The notes below the pieces were generated by a model. That model searched no databases. It had not been told where the DNA came from and saw only the letters and a list, made by a program, of their open reading frames with translations. This document shows, in pieces, positions 25,713 to 37,189 of a stretch of 64,000 bases of DNA. A program made the translations under genes and the position numbers. Numbering within the stretch: the first letter of the stretch is position 1; every line of letters starts with the position of its first letter. The stretch is from assembly GCA_039881145.1 (NCBI GenBank), contig JAYKKI010000008.1:33009501-33073500 (forward strand). The letters are read 5' to 3'. This stretch comes from Druceiella hillmani. Its lineage: Eukaryota > Arthropoda > Insecta > Lepidoptera > Hepialidae.

Positions 25713-26999
25713 CCAAGGATAGTAAATATAATTTTCAGATTGATAAAATATTGAAGTGTATTTCAATGTACTTATACTTGACGTAGATCAATTTATCCAT
25801 ATTTGACTATGTCAGGTATACGTAATACTAAAAGTTTATCAATCGGAAAGCTATTTGATACTGATAAGTAGAATTTTCTATATACACAAAAATATTTTTT
25901 TTAATTTGTTTTATACGAGTTCATGTTGGTTAAAATACTGTCTCTTACTCACCAAGCATACACAGATAATCGATCATCCATATTTATTATTTTATGAACA
26001 TACACGGAACATGTATTATAACAGATCGCGCATATCTTTTCAAAAATTGGAAATGATTAAAATTTTGCAAATAATTTAAATCAGAAATTTTATTTTCATT
26101 AAATATTGAATTATTTGTATTTTGTATATAGAAGTGGTAAAAATATTACTTTCGCTGCCTACCTTGAAATTCGTTTTGGATTCTTCAGTAAGGGTCTCCG
26201 TGACAAAAAGTATTTTCAATGATTACTGCTCTTATTTTCATAATATCTCAACGACACGAAATTTATCTGACATCGGGTCTTTACTTGACATCGCGACTTT
26301 CAACTGATATATTTTTAATATCATGAAAAAATATAATAGCATTATGACGGAATTTAAAAAAATGGCTAGTTTCTAAAATTAATGAAAATTTGGTTACGCA
26401 AAATATTTTTTTCTATAATGTTAACTTTGCTAGCCTGGTTTATGATGAAAAGAAGGGATGGTACCTCAATAATTACTTCTGAAAAAAAGTTTAGTTACAC
26501 TTTTGTCTGGTTTTTCTACTGCTAAACCTAGAACATTTTTAGGAAAATTCTGATGTTTTGAGATACTGTTGTGTAATGTTATTAATCTAAGCATTAGTTT
26601 ATTACATATAAACAATTTATGGTGTGTTATTAAGTGTTCATCTCGTCATCATATAATGTTCATGTTCATCATGGTAAAGGTATGTTTTGGTGGTTAGATT
26701 TTGCAATAATTTTTGAAAACCAATTGATATTCATGTTTTTAAACTAATAGTACGACAAGTGGATTCATAATATATGTACATTTTTTTTTCCGTTTTTTTT
26801 ATGGCTTTTGACATCTTCTCTTTGTCACTGTTAAATAAAAATATTTATTAGTGCTATGAATATAAAATCTTCCATTTTATTTTCTTTTATTTATTTACTT
26901 ATTAACATACATTTCCGGAAATATTACATTTTTAACATCATTGCTTTTCAATAACGATGACTGGACAATTAATTAAATTCAATAACTTTGCCACACATA
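25711..26999. other. AT-rich non-coding stretch
   Basis: No gene was recognised. The open frames at 25855-26079 and 26122-26307 have no family signature and are treated as chance frames. Confidence 0.4.
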
Positions 27000-27735
27000 A
27001 CGGTGATTTACTTTAACAAGTTTATTCTCGGTCATCATAAATACGTTACACTCTGGTGTAACTAGATGCCGGTATAGCAAAAAGATGATGAAGTGAGCGA
27101 AAGTAGTAGTAATATCAGTTACAAAAATAAAGGGTTTAAAAAATTTTCGGTTTCAAAATCTTTCTATTTAGCAATGGGAAAATGAAGAGAAAATCGGTAG
27201 AAAATAGAAAACGAAAGTAAACATATCGTTTCATGCATAAATATCGAAGAAATATTTTTGACACGTCGATCATCAGGCTATATTTAGTCTTATACGGGTT
27301 CCAAATAATAGAACTTCTTATAACTTGTTTTATATTAAAATCTTATGCAGCAGATTAATTGAAGAAATACATCCAAAGTTCTTAGCATTAAAACAAGTCA
27401 AACTCTTTTGAATTAATTTTTGTTACATCCACCAAATAACCACGAAAAGTCAAGCGCGAGTCGAATTGAATTCCTAGATCAATTACTTCAATACGTTGGC
27501 ATAAAAGCGTCCCGCTAATGGTGTATTCATATGCAAGAGAAGTGCGTGCTCGATTCTAGCTTATTACAGAAAATTTGCTTGAATTGAATCGCAGATCGTT
27601 CGTACGGCTTCACTCGAGAACTCATCGATATGACGCTGAAGCAATTAACAATCTGCTTTACTTTTAATAGCTCAGATAATCGTCATATCATTGCAAATAA
27701 AAGGAAATGTGCAGTTTAACTACATTTTTGCACCC
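27000..27735 (-). pseudogene. Jockey-like LINE reverse transcriptase fragment
   Basis: The minus strand carries reverse transcriptase thumb and connection sequence with stops and frameshifts. Around 27560-27700 are AIKSKADC and LLQRHIDEF. Around 27430-27560 one clean frame reads ARTSLAYEYTISGTLLCQRI followed by EVIDLGIQFDSRLTFRGYLV. Around 27225-27310 it reads SIIWNPYKTKYSLMIDVSKI followed by FLRYLCMKRY. These match the jockey/CR1 order 'V..DLGV.FDS.LTF..HI', 'YASIVWSPY', 'VQ.KFLRYL'. The family copies its RNA at nicked chromosomal targets. This piece lacks the catalytic YADD region and is dead. It ends at about 27735 exactly where a fold-back repeat begins, so one probably truncated the other. 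The left limit is approximate. Confidence 0.8.
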
Positions 27736-27990
27736 AATTAAATAAAACTACATGATATAGTATTATTTCTACTTTCTTTAAGTTCTTTACTACGACCTAG
27801 GTTTCGTTGTACTCGTATTACAACATCTTTAGGTGGGATATTAGCATAGATCGTTGCTGAAAATGTTGTAATACAACGAAACCTAGGTCGTGGTAAAGAA
27901 ATTAAAGGAAGTAGAAATAATACTACATCACGTAGTTTCTTTTAATTGTGAATAATGAAATTCTACAAAATTAATGCCAAATATATTCTA
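27735..27990. repeat. Fold-back repeat (block E), two arms, degenerate hammerheads
   Basis: The left arm (27735-27845) starts AATTAAATAAAACTAC and the right arm (27855-27990) ends TAATGCCAAATATATTC. Both retain CCTAGG and GAAAC, but each has lost a hammerhead core base. The left arm reads CTAAAGA on the minus strand and has a longer stem II loop. The right arm reads CTGAAAA and lacks the stem I 5' strand. It abuts a LINE fragment on its left. Confidence 0.85.
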
Positions 27991-28380
27991 CATTTCAGCT
28001 ATTATTTACCAAGATAATGAATAGGGAATTTATGAGATTTAAGCCTGATTGAATCCTGATTACGTGAAATAAGAATAAGATCACTATACTCGTACTCGTA
28101 CGTATCGCTTTCTATACGCAAGTTACGAAAAGTAAAAAAATTGGTTCTGGGAAAAATGAAACACATCTCGAATTTTTGAGTATTAAGTTTGAATCTCGTG
28201 TGCGAGATGGGTTTCAAAGTTTCATAAAAATATATACACTCTCCCTCCTACATCAGATTTTTTCTTCTTTTTCTCTTTATCAACGTGATCACGTGTCACA
28301 TGATACATTCTGTTCTGGAAAAGAGTGGTGAAAAAGAAAAAAGAGTAAGAGAGAAAAGAGTGGCGAAACGGAAGCAAACC
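27991..28380. other. Non-coding stretch upstream of a coding-like patch
   Basis: A GACGAGTACGTA-like segment lies near 28090, followed by purine-rich sequence (28300-28370). Two minus-strand open frames (28002-28217 and 28222-28416) show no family resemblance and are not called. Confidence 0.35.
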
Positions 28381-29255
28381 ATATATAAAGACTAGATGTT
28401 TTAACCCAAGAGGCACGCTCTTTCGAAGTCTCTTCTAAAATTTTCTTTTGAATTTTTTTTTAACAAATAAGCATTTTCGTCAATTTCTCTTACCAACGAA
28501 TTTTATATGTTTAATCGTACCGATATACAATAAATACCTATTGCAGATTTTACGTACGACTGCAATTAAATCTGGCCTGAACGACCAAAACTATTGGATG
28601 CTTACGGGATTCCACGTTGCCCGCTTTTATAATATTCTGAGATATATTAAAAATAAAATCTATGGCAGTTAGAACAGAATGATGAAAGGACTCGTTTATC
28701 TCATAAGGTTTTATCTACTTTGTTTACCCTTAAATACCCCATAATTAGAAGGTGCACGTATACCTTCCAAAAAGCTTGTGTGTCAGATTATCCCGTTATA
28801 TCTGATATTAATGAGGTTTCAATAAAAATCGTACAGATCTTTTTAACAGAGTCTTTTTTAGCCGGATATTATGTTTATGGCGTAAAATTGAAAAAAATGA
28901 GAAGCGACATTTAAATACAGGTGTGTGAATAACGTTGCTAGTATGCGCTTGGTAATTGAGGAAGTTAAGGGATTTTAAACATTTAGAAAATCCTAATGAA
29001 TATTTCGCCTAAGAGTTTGCAATGCGCATCGTAAATCTAAAATAAGATAAAATAATATTTGTCCAGTAAATGTTGTGATTATCACGAAATCCAAATAATT
29101 ACGTAGTACGAGTAATAAGAGTACGAATTGAAGAAGACCAATGGAGGAGAAGTCATATTATTTGGTATGATGTAAATACTACGTCAATCGAAGATTTTTC
29201 CAAAGTTGCGGATGATAAATTGCTCGAAATTAAACTCGAAGTTTATCGACTATAG
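28380..29255 (+). other. Unidentified coding-like patch with TATA-like motif
   Basis: A TATA-box-like ATATATAAAG lies at about 28381. Downstream are three plus-strand open stretches less AT-biased in composition than their surroundings. The first, 28448-28672, includes SGLNDQNYWMLTGFHVARF. The second, 28720-28914, includes TFQKACVSDYPVISDINEVS. The third, about 29080-29250, includes EEDQWRRSHIIWYDVNTTSI and then EDFSKVADDKLLEIK before a TAG. They are in different frames, so they could be exons of one small gene or pieces of a pseudogene. I do not recognise the family. The second piece has a faint likeness to the chemoreceptor-like start at 58694. No function is assigned. Confidence 0.25.
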
Positions 29256-31284
29256 TAGATAAAATAATATACTATCAACGTAAAATGAGAATAGTAGTTT
29301 TTATATTATAAATGTGCTGAGAGATATACAAACCATTACGAGGGTTAAACTACGGTCAAATGCTAAGTATGAGTATTTCTAAATAAATATGTGATTAAAA
29401 CTTGTTATAGCGACATCTAAAAAAATTATAAAAAATCCTAGCACATAATATAAACTATTATGGGCTAGTGGAAACCTTGGACATATGAAGCAATAAATGT
29501 AGGCACTTTCTATAATAATTAAACGATGGTGCCAGTTCATACCTTATTATTTAAAGTAACAAATCGCTGTTATAAAGTAAAACAAAAAAATGTCTATCAT
29601 GGCTTCACCAAAATATTGCTCATGTCTTGATTTTTCTATTTATTTTATAGAACCCATTATAACAAAAGAGCCACGCTTGATTAAAGTGAAACAATTGTAT
29701 AAAAATTGCAAACGAAACCTAAAGTAGAAATAAAACCAGCATTGCCTGGTTTTTATTGTTAGCGTAACATAATTTTAACGGGTTTTAATCAGAATAAAAT
29801 ATATACATATTACAAAGAAAAATAAAAACAAAATAAATAAAACGTTATTTACACACACACATGCACCTAAAAATGTATATTATAAAATTGTACAATTAAC
29901 GTAACTGCACATTGAAGACTCTTCTTAAAATGATTAAGGGTTACATAGTAAAAGTAATAGAATACAGAAATATATTTTTTGTAATTTGCGTCTCTTTGTC
30001 TGCTTGTCACGCGTTGTAAGATATTTTTGAAGACTATAAGAGTTGACTTGAAGTAACATTTAATTTTAATTTCATTTGAATCAGCGGACTCAATAATAAA
30101 ATATGCAAAAAGTCATGCATCATTCATGATCAAGGGATGATCTGAGGTGAAATATGAAGTGGTATGGAAAAGGAAATTGTTTAAGTAAGCAATCTGAATT
30201 CGGGCAGATGCATGAGTACATACGTCGTTATTGGTCGTCTTATGCACACAATAAAATTTAATAAAAATGTAAAATTGTTGCATCTGTACGTTGGCGTTAT
30301 TTAGAAAAAAATAATTTACGGGAATGTAATAAAAGTAACATAATCCAAAAATACTGTTTTTTTAATATTTGTCCGTTTGTCTATAAACAAGTTGATTTGT
30401 TCACGTGTCACGCAGGAATAACTAAAAGATTTCGATGAAGGTCTTCTGGTGGATTCTATTGGGATTCGAATAACATATAGGCTACGTTCAATCGTAATTG
30501 ACTAAAAAGAAAATATGACGATTTGACGTAAAGTACATTTGCCACAAAAAGTTTACTTTTATAATTATCATTTAATTAACTTAATAATATTTTATAGCCC
30601 ACAAGTGAACGAAATTGCGGACAAAGCTAGCTCTGTTACAAATTACATAGTAACGTAACGGAACCTCCCCGTTGTCGTTGTGGTGTTTTTTTATAAAATC
30701 GAGATCTTAGCAAGATGGCAGGATAACGCAGTCACGTGAGTATAAGTTGAGGGTCCATTACCCCTTTCTAGCTTAGATGGGTGGAAAAATTATATCAATG
30801 AGTGCTCTCTTTTAATGTAACAAGAAAGATTTTAGCTTAATTTTGACCCAGTTACATAGCTCTGTATAAGAGCACTATATAATAATATGTCATATCTTAT
30901 TTATGATATAAACAATACTGATTATAAAGTCTGTTGACATTTGCTAGACACAAAACTAATTCCTATTCCGTTACCAGATACTTATTCTATTTATTTCTTT
31001 ATATTAGTTCTAATATAAAAAAGTTTTTTAATCAGATCTTCGTATGAAAAAAAATATAAAATTTTAAATTGAATATTTATATAATACTATTTTCATTTAT
31101 TGAATAGATATCGTGCTTCTTTTTATGTGTACGATAATGCTTAATCTGTAATTTACTAGCCACGATCCATAGATTTTTTTTTGTTATTCAGAGATATATG
31201 ATAGAACTAGGTTATAACAAAATATTTTGTTGTATTAAATTTCGTTCCTTGGAAATATATCTTAAATCAAAATTTTATTTGCTT
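29256..31284. other. AT-rich non-coding stretch
   Basis: No gene was recognised. Two weak traces of the GTCTGTC-type dispersed repeat lie at 29985-30020 (CGTCTCTTTGTCTGCTTGTC) and 30365-30400 (TTGTCCGTTTGTCTATAAAC). A less AT-rich patch at 30600-30780 has no open frame of note. Confidence 0.4.
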
Positions 31285-31700
31285 ATAAAAGGGGCGTTAG
31301 GATAGGCGACAATAAATTCCTCGCGGAATTAATTTCTAGAGACAAATTGTATTCAACGCATATTCTACATCGCCTCCTGAACAGAAATTTATATTAACAT
31401 ACAGGTATTAATTTCGAACAAATATGGAACTTTACGTAAAATTCATTGCTTTATATTGTTTACACAATGAGCATTTGTCCATTGGTAACATTTTTGTCGT
31501 ACACGTCAATAATTTATAAGAAGATAGTTAAACCACGTTTTTACAACTTTGTTTAATATCCTGTTTTACAGGTTATAAATGCACAAACTTTAAATATACG
31601 ACAGTTATGCTGCTTTTATATATGTTTTATTTTAATGGTATATTCTTAACGTCCTATAATTACCAAAATGACACAAATATTCTACTCGTAATTTCTTCGA

Positions 31701-31756
31701 CTACTAGCGCTAGACGTTTAATTGAAGTGAAATAATAAAACGTCTAGCGCTAGTAG
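31701..31756. repeat. Hairpin, 19-bp arms, 18-nt loop
   Basis: CTACTAGCGCTAGACGTTT (31701-31719) and its exact reverse complement (31738-31756) enclose an 18-base loop. The arms include the palindrome CTAGCGCTAG. It lies within the 31.3-34.1 kb duplicated segment but is not seen in its paralogue, so it arose after the duplication or was lost there. Confidence 0.85.
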
Positions 31757-33789
31757 AATGAAACCTTTTAGCGAGTATAATTACAGTAGAAATTAAGTTG
31801 CATATAATAAGTTAAGGATCGTGTCCTTTAGAAAGAAAATGCAAGGAATTGTGAGAAAGGTTTAATCCGCCAAAGAACTAATTTTTTCCAAAATTACCGG
31901 AAGAGAGGATATTGTTTCCCCTTCCTAATTGAACATTGTAGAATACAGAAACTATTAATGAACAAGCTGCGAAAAAGTGGATGAATTGAAAAAATTTTCT
32001 TGACTTTTGCGTATTAACGAGTTTTTTCATAAAGTTTGTTAAATTTTGATTTCTCAATATTTATTAAGTGTGAATTTAAATGCACGAGTACGCAGGACAA
32101 GTCCTCACGCAAACTGGACATTTTTGCTATATGCAAACCGTTCGAGCCACTTTTGACCTCAATGTAAATTAGTTTTTATTTAAGAAAAATAAATATAATC
32201 ATGATAAATATAGTATATAATTATTTAATTATAATATAAGTTATCTATTTTTTTACTAGTCTTGATACCGAATAACAAATTTTATTATTGTGTCTATATT
32301 AATATTCCGAGATAAGGACCAAAGAAAATATCTAGATTTGGTTCGCTCACTGACAGGTTATCAGAACCTTTAGGTTACTTCCGATAATTAGCAAAATAAA
32401 ATTTGACACCTTGAGAGTATATGAAGTTTATGAAATAATTATGAAATCGGCCAAGTGGGAGTTGGATTGGCGGCAAATCTTCAACAAACTTATCGATGCA
32501 GTTTTTTTTAAACAGTTAACTACGTCCCAAGTTAATAAATAACTTTGTTTTATATTTTATTACTTTTAATACAAATTTTCCTACTAAATGTAAAGTAAAT
32601 ATTTCATAATTAAAATCGCAATAAATAATTATCAGTAAAGTAATTAGTTTGGGCAAAAAATCGAATTCTACAAAACGCGCTTGTAAAGTTCCTTACGACC
32701 TGTTGGTATTTGAATGCGGACATTTTACTATTTCTGTTGGAGGTAATTAAAATACTTATATTTATGTGTTCACTCCTAATTACTTGTATTTACCACTTTA
32801 GGCAAATAGTACAAATCTCTGTGAAAGGTGAAGCTACACCACATAAAATTATTTCTAAGCCACCTGATGGCAGTTGTATGTTTACGTAATGCACGAGTGC
32901 ACGGACAAGTTGTGCGTTTTCTAAATTTGATCCAATTATATTACTTGAACTCGTAACTATGATGGAAACGTATGTAGTTCTTATGAAGAATATCCCACTG
33001 CTACATCGAACATTTATCTTATATATCTTTATGTGAGCTATGGGGTGCAAAGCATCTTGTACCTCATAAATTTATTTTAATAACGGTGTGTGGCTCTAAA
33101 GATGGCTTTAGCATATGAGAGATCATTTGCTTCTATTGAGTCATAACAAGTTGTTTTGTATCACTCAAGTTATTGTAATAGAGTGCAATGACTTAGGTCA
33201 AAAATATGTTATAAAAAGAATATTGACAGAAAAGTTGTTGATAACCTATGGTACGATCAAATATTGCCTCAGTTCAGAAAACTGGTATAACTTTTAATGT
33301 AAAAAAGGCCTAACGGAAATAGTGAATGAAATCAGATGTATAAAAAATTAAGTTATAGAATATAGATACTAATTTACAACTTTTTAGAAACATGTCTAAT
33401 CATATTTGTTGAAATTCTACCAAAAACAAAAAAATAAAAAGTTCAGAACGAGTTTTCCTGAGGAGTAATACATTTTTGGGCTAACAAAATTTGTTGAAAT
33501 CCAAATCATTACCAAGTTCAAAAGCACGTTTCCATACACCAAGATAAAATGCTACTTGGAATAATAAAAGTCACAGATTAATAATATTAATAGACACTGT
33601 CAACTAACGACTTTGGAATTTAAAAATCATATGAATTAATATCTTTTAAGTAAATAAGTAAACAACAACAATACCACTCGTAGTTAAATATTTTTTTCCA
33701 TCAATTTTCTAAATATAACGTAAAGGTGACGGTGGAAATTTGTAGTACATAAAGTAACAAATTAAAAAGTTCAAAAGCCAAAATATCGT

Positions 33790-34085
33790 ACCAATACAAA
33801 AGCGATCATCAAATGCCGATTAATCTATCAAACTGTAATAAAATGCACCTGATACTTTAATCCAATGAAGCAATTAAAAATGGTCCTTTCTAGCGAGCGT
33901 GTTTTAAATTGTTTAGTCGAGACAGTGGGCTATCCGTTTTTCCAGTCGCTCAAGCAGGCTCTCACTAAAACACTGTTAACGTGTGTTGATAAGACACACG
34001 CTCGCCTATCGAGGTGTTTTCAGTTCACCTGCGCAGGCAAAAGAGGGTATTATTTTTCATTTCTTTATGCATATGGGTATTTTTA
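33790..34085 (+). repeat. GC-richer block B, copy 2
   Basis: Landmarks are ATCTATCAAACTGTAATAAA, CACCTGATACTTTAATCCAA, TAGCGAGCGTGTTTTAAATT, GTCGAGACAGTGGGCTATCC and ACACGCTCGCCTATCGAGG. The open frame 33865-34086 falls entirely inside. It is not preserved in the other three copies, which argues against coding. Confidence 0.6.
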
Positions 34086-34299
34086 AGTTACACTTTATAC
34101 CTACTACTGTGTAGCCTAGATAGGTGTATGAATTTTCATTTTTTGACGTGTTATGGGATTCGTCATAATTTTTCGACAGACATTGCATGACGTTACTGAA
34201 ATTACAATATGGCGGAACACTAGTAGCCATTTTGTTACGAATATAATGTTTAGTATCTTTATCACAGACGTAAAAATATTGTGAATTTGTCAAAAATCA

Positions 34300-34774
34300 T
34301 TAGATTTAAAATAATCGCCGTAGATTTTCGACAAATTTTACCCAACTTCTAATAATTCTGTTTTTTTCCTATGTTAGACTTGCATTGCATTGCATCGGGG
34401 ATGGAAAAGGGAAGAGAGACATGTTTTTGATATTTTTGGACATATCTCTGACATTATTTTATGTAAAATTCTGAAAAAAAATTATCTTGGAATCCTTGTT
34501 ATGTGATACCGATCCTAAAACTATTCTTTCAGAACATTTTTTTAAATTTAGCTACGTAGATATTTTCAAAATTTTAAGCCATTTGAGTAATGGCTGCGAG
34601 TAATAACAATTAGATTCGAAAGAGACTCCGTAAGGTCAAAAATGTTCCTGATTGCAGTATAGAGTCTCTGTGTTTTTCTTGTTTATAAATTTTTAATCCG
34701 CTTCTTACTAAGTAGTCGAAGCAGTGGGTTTAAGGACGAACGTTGATATCACACTTATTTTAAATATTTTTTTG
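34300..34774. other. Non-coding stretch before the mariner-like insertion
   Basis: No gene was recognised. A short tandem TTGCATTGCATTGCAT is present near 34380. Confidence 0.4.
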
Positions 34775-34793
34775 TATATATATATATATATGT

Positions 34794-34856
<63 letters not shown>
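34775..34856. repeat. (TA)n microsatellite, insertion site of a Tc1/mariner-type element
   Basis: The TA run leads directly into the left terminal repeat at 34857, and TATATATATG follows the right terminal repeat at 36182. The element targets TA dinucleotides, so a TA microsatellite is a natural landing site and the exact target duplication cannot be resolved. Confidence 0.9.
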
Positions 34857-34861
<5 letters not shown>

Positions 34862-36181
34862 GTGTCCAGTGCCTGATTTCAAAGTTTGAACAAACATAGT
34901 GTTTGAACGCAACACATAAGAGAGGCACGGGGGGCGTCGTTAGAAGCGCAAGCGGTGCGGATGTTTTAGTAGCCATGGGACAGTGGACAGTGGAGAGCAC
35001 CGTGCTTTTGCCGTCGAGGCGTACATTTCAAGTGGATTTTTGCTGCCTGTAGCACGCCGTCGATTTAATAATCGTTACAGTATTCGTCGGTTACGTGATG
35101 GACCATCGATCAACCGCATTCAGGCATGGGTTGCAAGGTTCAGAGCTACAGGATCAACTTTAAATAGGCCCAGGCCAGGACCTACACCATTGGTAGCCAC
35201 GGATGAAAATGTCGAGCGTGTTATGGTTTCTGTCGTTGAAAATCTCCGTTTATCACTGCGTACACGTTCACCGATATTGGGAATTCCGAAATCAACTTTA
35301 CAGGTAATAATGCGAAAAAAGCTCAAGTTCCATCCATATAAAATTCAAATTGTTCAAGATTTACACGATTCTGACTTTAATTAAGAAAAACTTACACGGA
35401 GGTGATGTTGTTGAGATTTCATACTGCTACCTGGATGGGCAACATATTCTTTAGTGACGAAGCTCACTTTCACATTGGAGGATATGTGAATAAGCAGAAC
35501 TTTCGTTACTGGGATATCCACAACCCAAGATAAATGTATCAAGTGCCTTTACATAAGCCTAAAGTAACAGTCTGGTGTACCATGTCTGCATCTGCAATCA
35601 TAGGGCTTTATTTCTTTGAAAATCAACGTGGCCAAACTGTAACTGTGAATTCGGAGAGATATGCCCAGATGTTAAATGACTTTTTCAGAGTAGAACTACA
35701 GAATAGTCCATCCTTCAACCAAAACACATGGTTCCAGCAGGACGGGGCCACAGCTCACACTGCTAATGTGTCCATGAATGCAGTGCGGCAGTTATTTCCG
35801 GAAAAAAACATATCCCGAAACGGTACCGTACCGTGGCCACCTAGGTCACCCGATTTAAGCCCATGTGACTTTTTGTTATGGGGATACTTAAAATCCGTTG
35901 TTTACAAAAGAAATACGAGCACTGTGATACAACTTAAAGAAAATATTCGAGCCGAAGACAATAGGATACCCCAGTCGCTCTGCAAACGCGTTTTTGAAAA
36001 CATGCGTGCTAGACTCGAAGAGTGTGTCAGACTCGATGGCCGCCATTTGGAAAACGTGGTTTTTAAAAAATGAAATCCGCATTTGTTGTTATAAAGTTAA
36101 AATAAACCTACTTTGTATTAAAGGTGTAGTTTTTTTTCACAATTTTTCAAACATTGAAATCTGCCACTGTATATACCCTGT
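34857..36181 (+). mobile_element. Tc1/mariner-superfamily transposon with degenerate TIRs
   Basis: About 1.3 kb, the normal size for the superfamily. The left end reads ACAGAGTGTCCAGTGCCTGA then TTTCAAAGTTTGAA. The right end, reverse complemented, reads ACAGGGTATATACAGTGGCA then GATTTCAATGTTTGAA. The two align over about 38 bases with a short indel. It encloses one transposase frame in the plus orientation and sits between TA repeats. The elements move by a cut-and-paste mechanism using a DDE/D transposase that binds the terminal repeats. This copy is disabled by coding lesions but both ends are recognisable, so it could in principle have been mobilised in trans before the ends diverged. Confidence 0.9.
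34983..36073 (+). pseudogene. Tc1/mariner-type transposase, frameshifted
   Basis: The first part (34983-35384, 133 codons) is the DNA-binding region. It has a helix-turn-helix-like start EHRAFAVEAYISSG, then INRIQAWVARFRATG, the linker PRPGPTPLVATDENVERV and the family phrase FHPYKIQIVQDLHDSDF. The frame is then lost near 35382. The catalytic part continues one frame over: FFSDEAHFHIGGYVNKQNFR holds the first catalytic D. A TAA at 35531-35533 interrupts it, and it runs again from 35534 to 36073 with TWFQQDGATAHT (second D) and PRSPDLSPCDFLLWGYLK (third D). I count 41 residues between the second and third D, so DD41D rather than the DD34D of classical mariner. There are at least two lesions, a frameshift and a nonsense codon, so no full protein can be made. 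Confidence 0.9.
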
Positions 36182-37189
36182 ATATATATGATATGTATTT
36201 AAGATTTTTTCGATTTTTATTCCACAATATTTTGGTAGCGTTTTCCAATTCTAACCTTATATGTGGGTTTTTAACAAAACAAATTAATTTCAAACTCAAA
36301 TAATATGACTTCAATTGACCTTGCGTGAAGGTACTCATATTATTACAGTAATTTGAAAAAAGTATTGTATATTTTGCTTATTCAATTATATAAATTCGAG
36401 TAAATGTCGCACTAACCATTACCTGTGATTTCTTTTGCATAAAAATTTAACCAAGGCCCAATTTTAAATCTTAAGTAGTATTTCGCAATGATTCATATTT
36501 TGCCATTGTGCAAGAGAAGTTTAAAAATTACACAACTAATTAACGATTTGATAAAGAAGTTGTTTGCTTCAGTTTTCTAAGGAACGCTATTTAGTGATTC
36601 CTTAGGAAATGTTTTTATCACTATTTTTTCGTCAAGTTGTCCTTTATGTTAGTTCGTAAAAACAATATTTCTTAAAGAATCATTAAGCAGTAATTTAAAA
36701 TTCTTTCACATTTGTAGTATTAATACCTACATAGTAATAGCCACAGGTTATATTTTGGAACTAAAATTATATTTAGAAAAACATTGATAAAATTTTAAAG
36801 TAAATCTTGGCTGTTATTTCGGATCTTTTTTCGATAATGAAGCAAACGGTACTAAATTTTACAAACGAATAATTTTAAATCAGAAAAATAACTCTTCATA
36901 ATATAAATGTTTTTAAGTACGAACATTGATATCAGATATATTTAACAGTTTTTAAACAAACGAATTATTGAATTCGAATTGACATTGAATCTTATTAGTA
37001 ATAAAGGTAGTAGATGTTAATGAAAGTAATGCAAATACTCCGAAAAGATTTAATAACGTTCGCATCAGAAATATTAATTTTTTACTCTGAATCTACGCTT
37101 CGCTTCACGATTTGCCGGAAAACACGTTAATAAATTAACTAAACGATTTCTTTGTAAGAAGGAAAAAAGTCTTTGAGGAAACAAATTTA
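36182..37189. other. AT-rich non-coding stretch
   Basis: No gene or recognised repeat between the transposon and the next duplicated segment. Confidence 0.4.

Larger units (their letters stand above)
31285..34085. repeat. Duplicated segment paralogous to 13165-16400
   Basis: Same block order as the copy at 13.2-16.4 kb: block A at 31285-31520, the AAGTTAAGGATCGTGTCC region, CTAACGACTTTGG near 33605, then block B at 33790-34085. A stretch at 32790-33050 carries a plus-strand phrase, KGEATPHKIISKPPDGSCMF, that vaguely recalls an OTU-protease start (DGxCLF). It is only a phrase and is not called as a gene. Confidence 0.6.

Noticed and set aside
32790..33050. Possible OTU-protease start (PPDGSCMF) on the plus strand
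   Set aside because: Only one phrase resembles the family. The frame stops two residues later and neither the histidine region nor later motifs are seen.
33865..34086. 73-codon frame with Cys-rich, mixed composition
   Set aside because: It coincides with block B. The three paralogous copies of the block have stops or frameshifts in this frame, so it is probably incidental.
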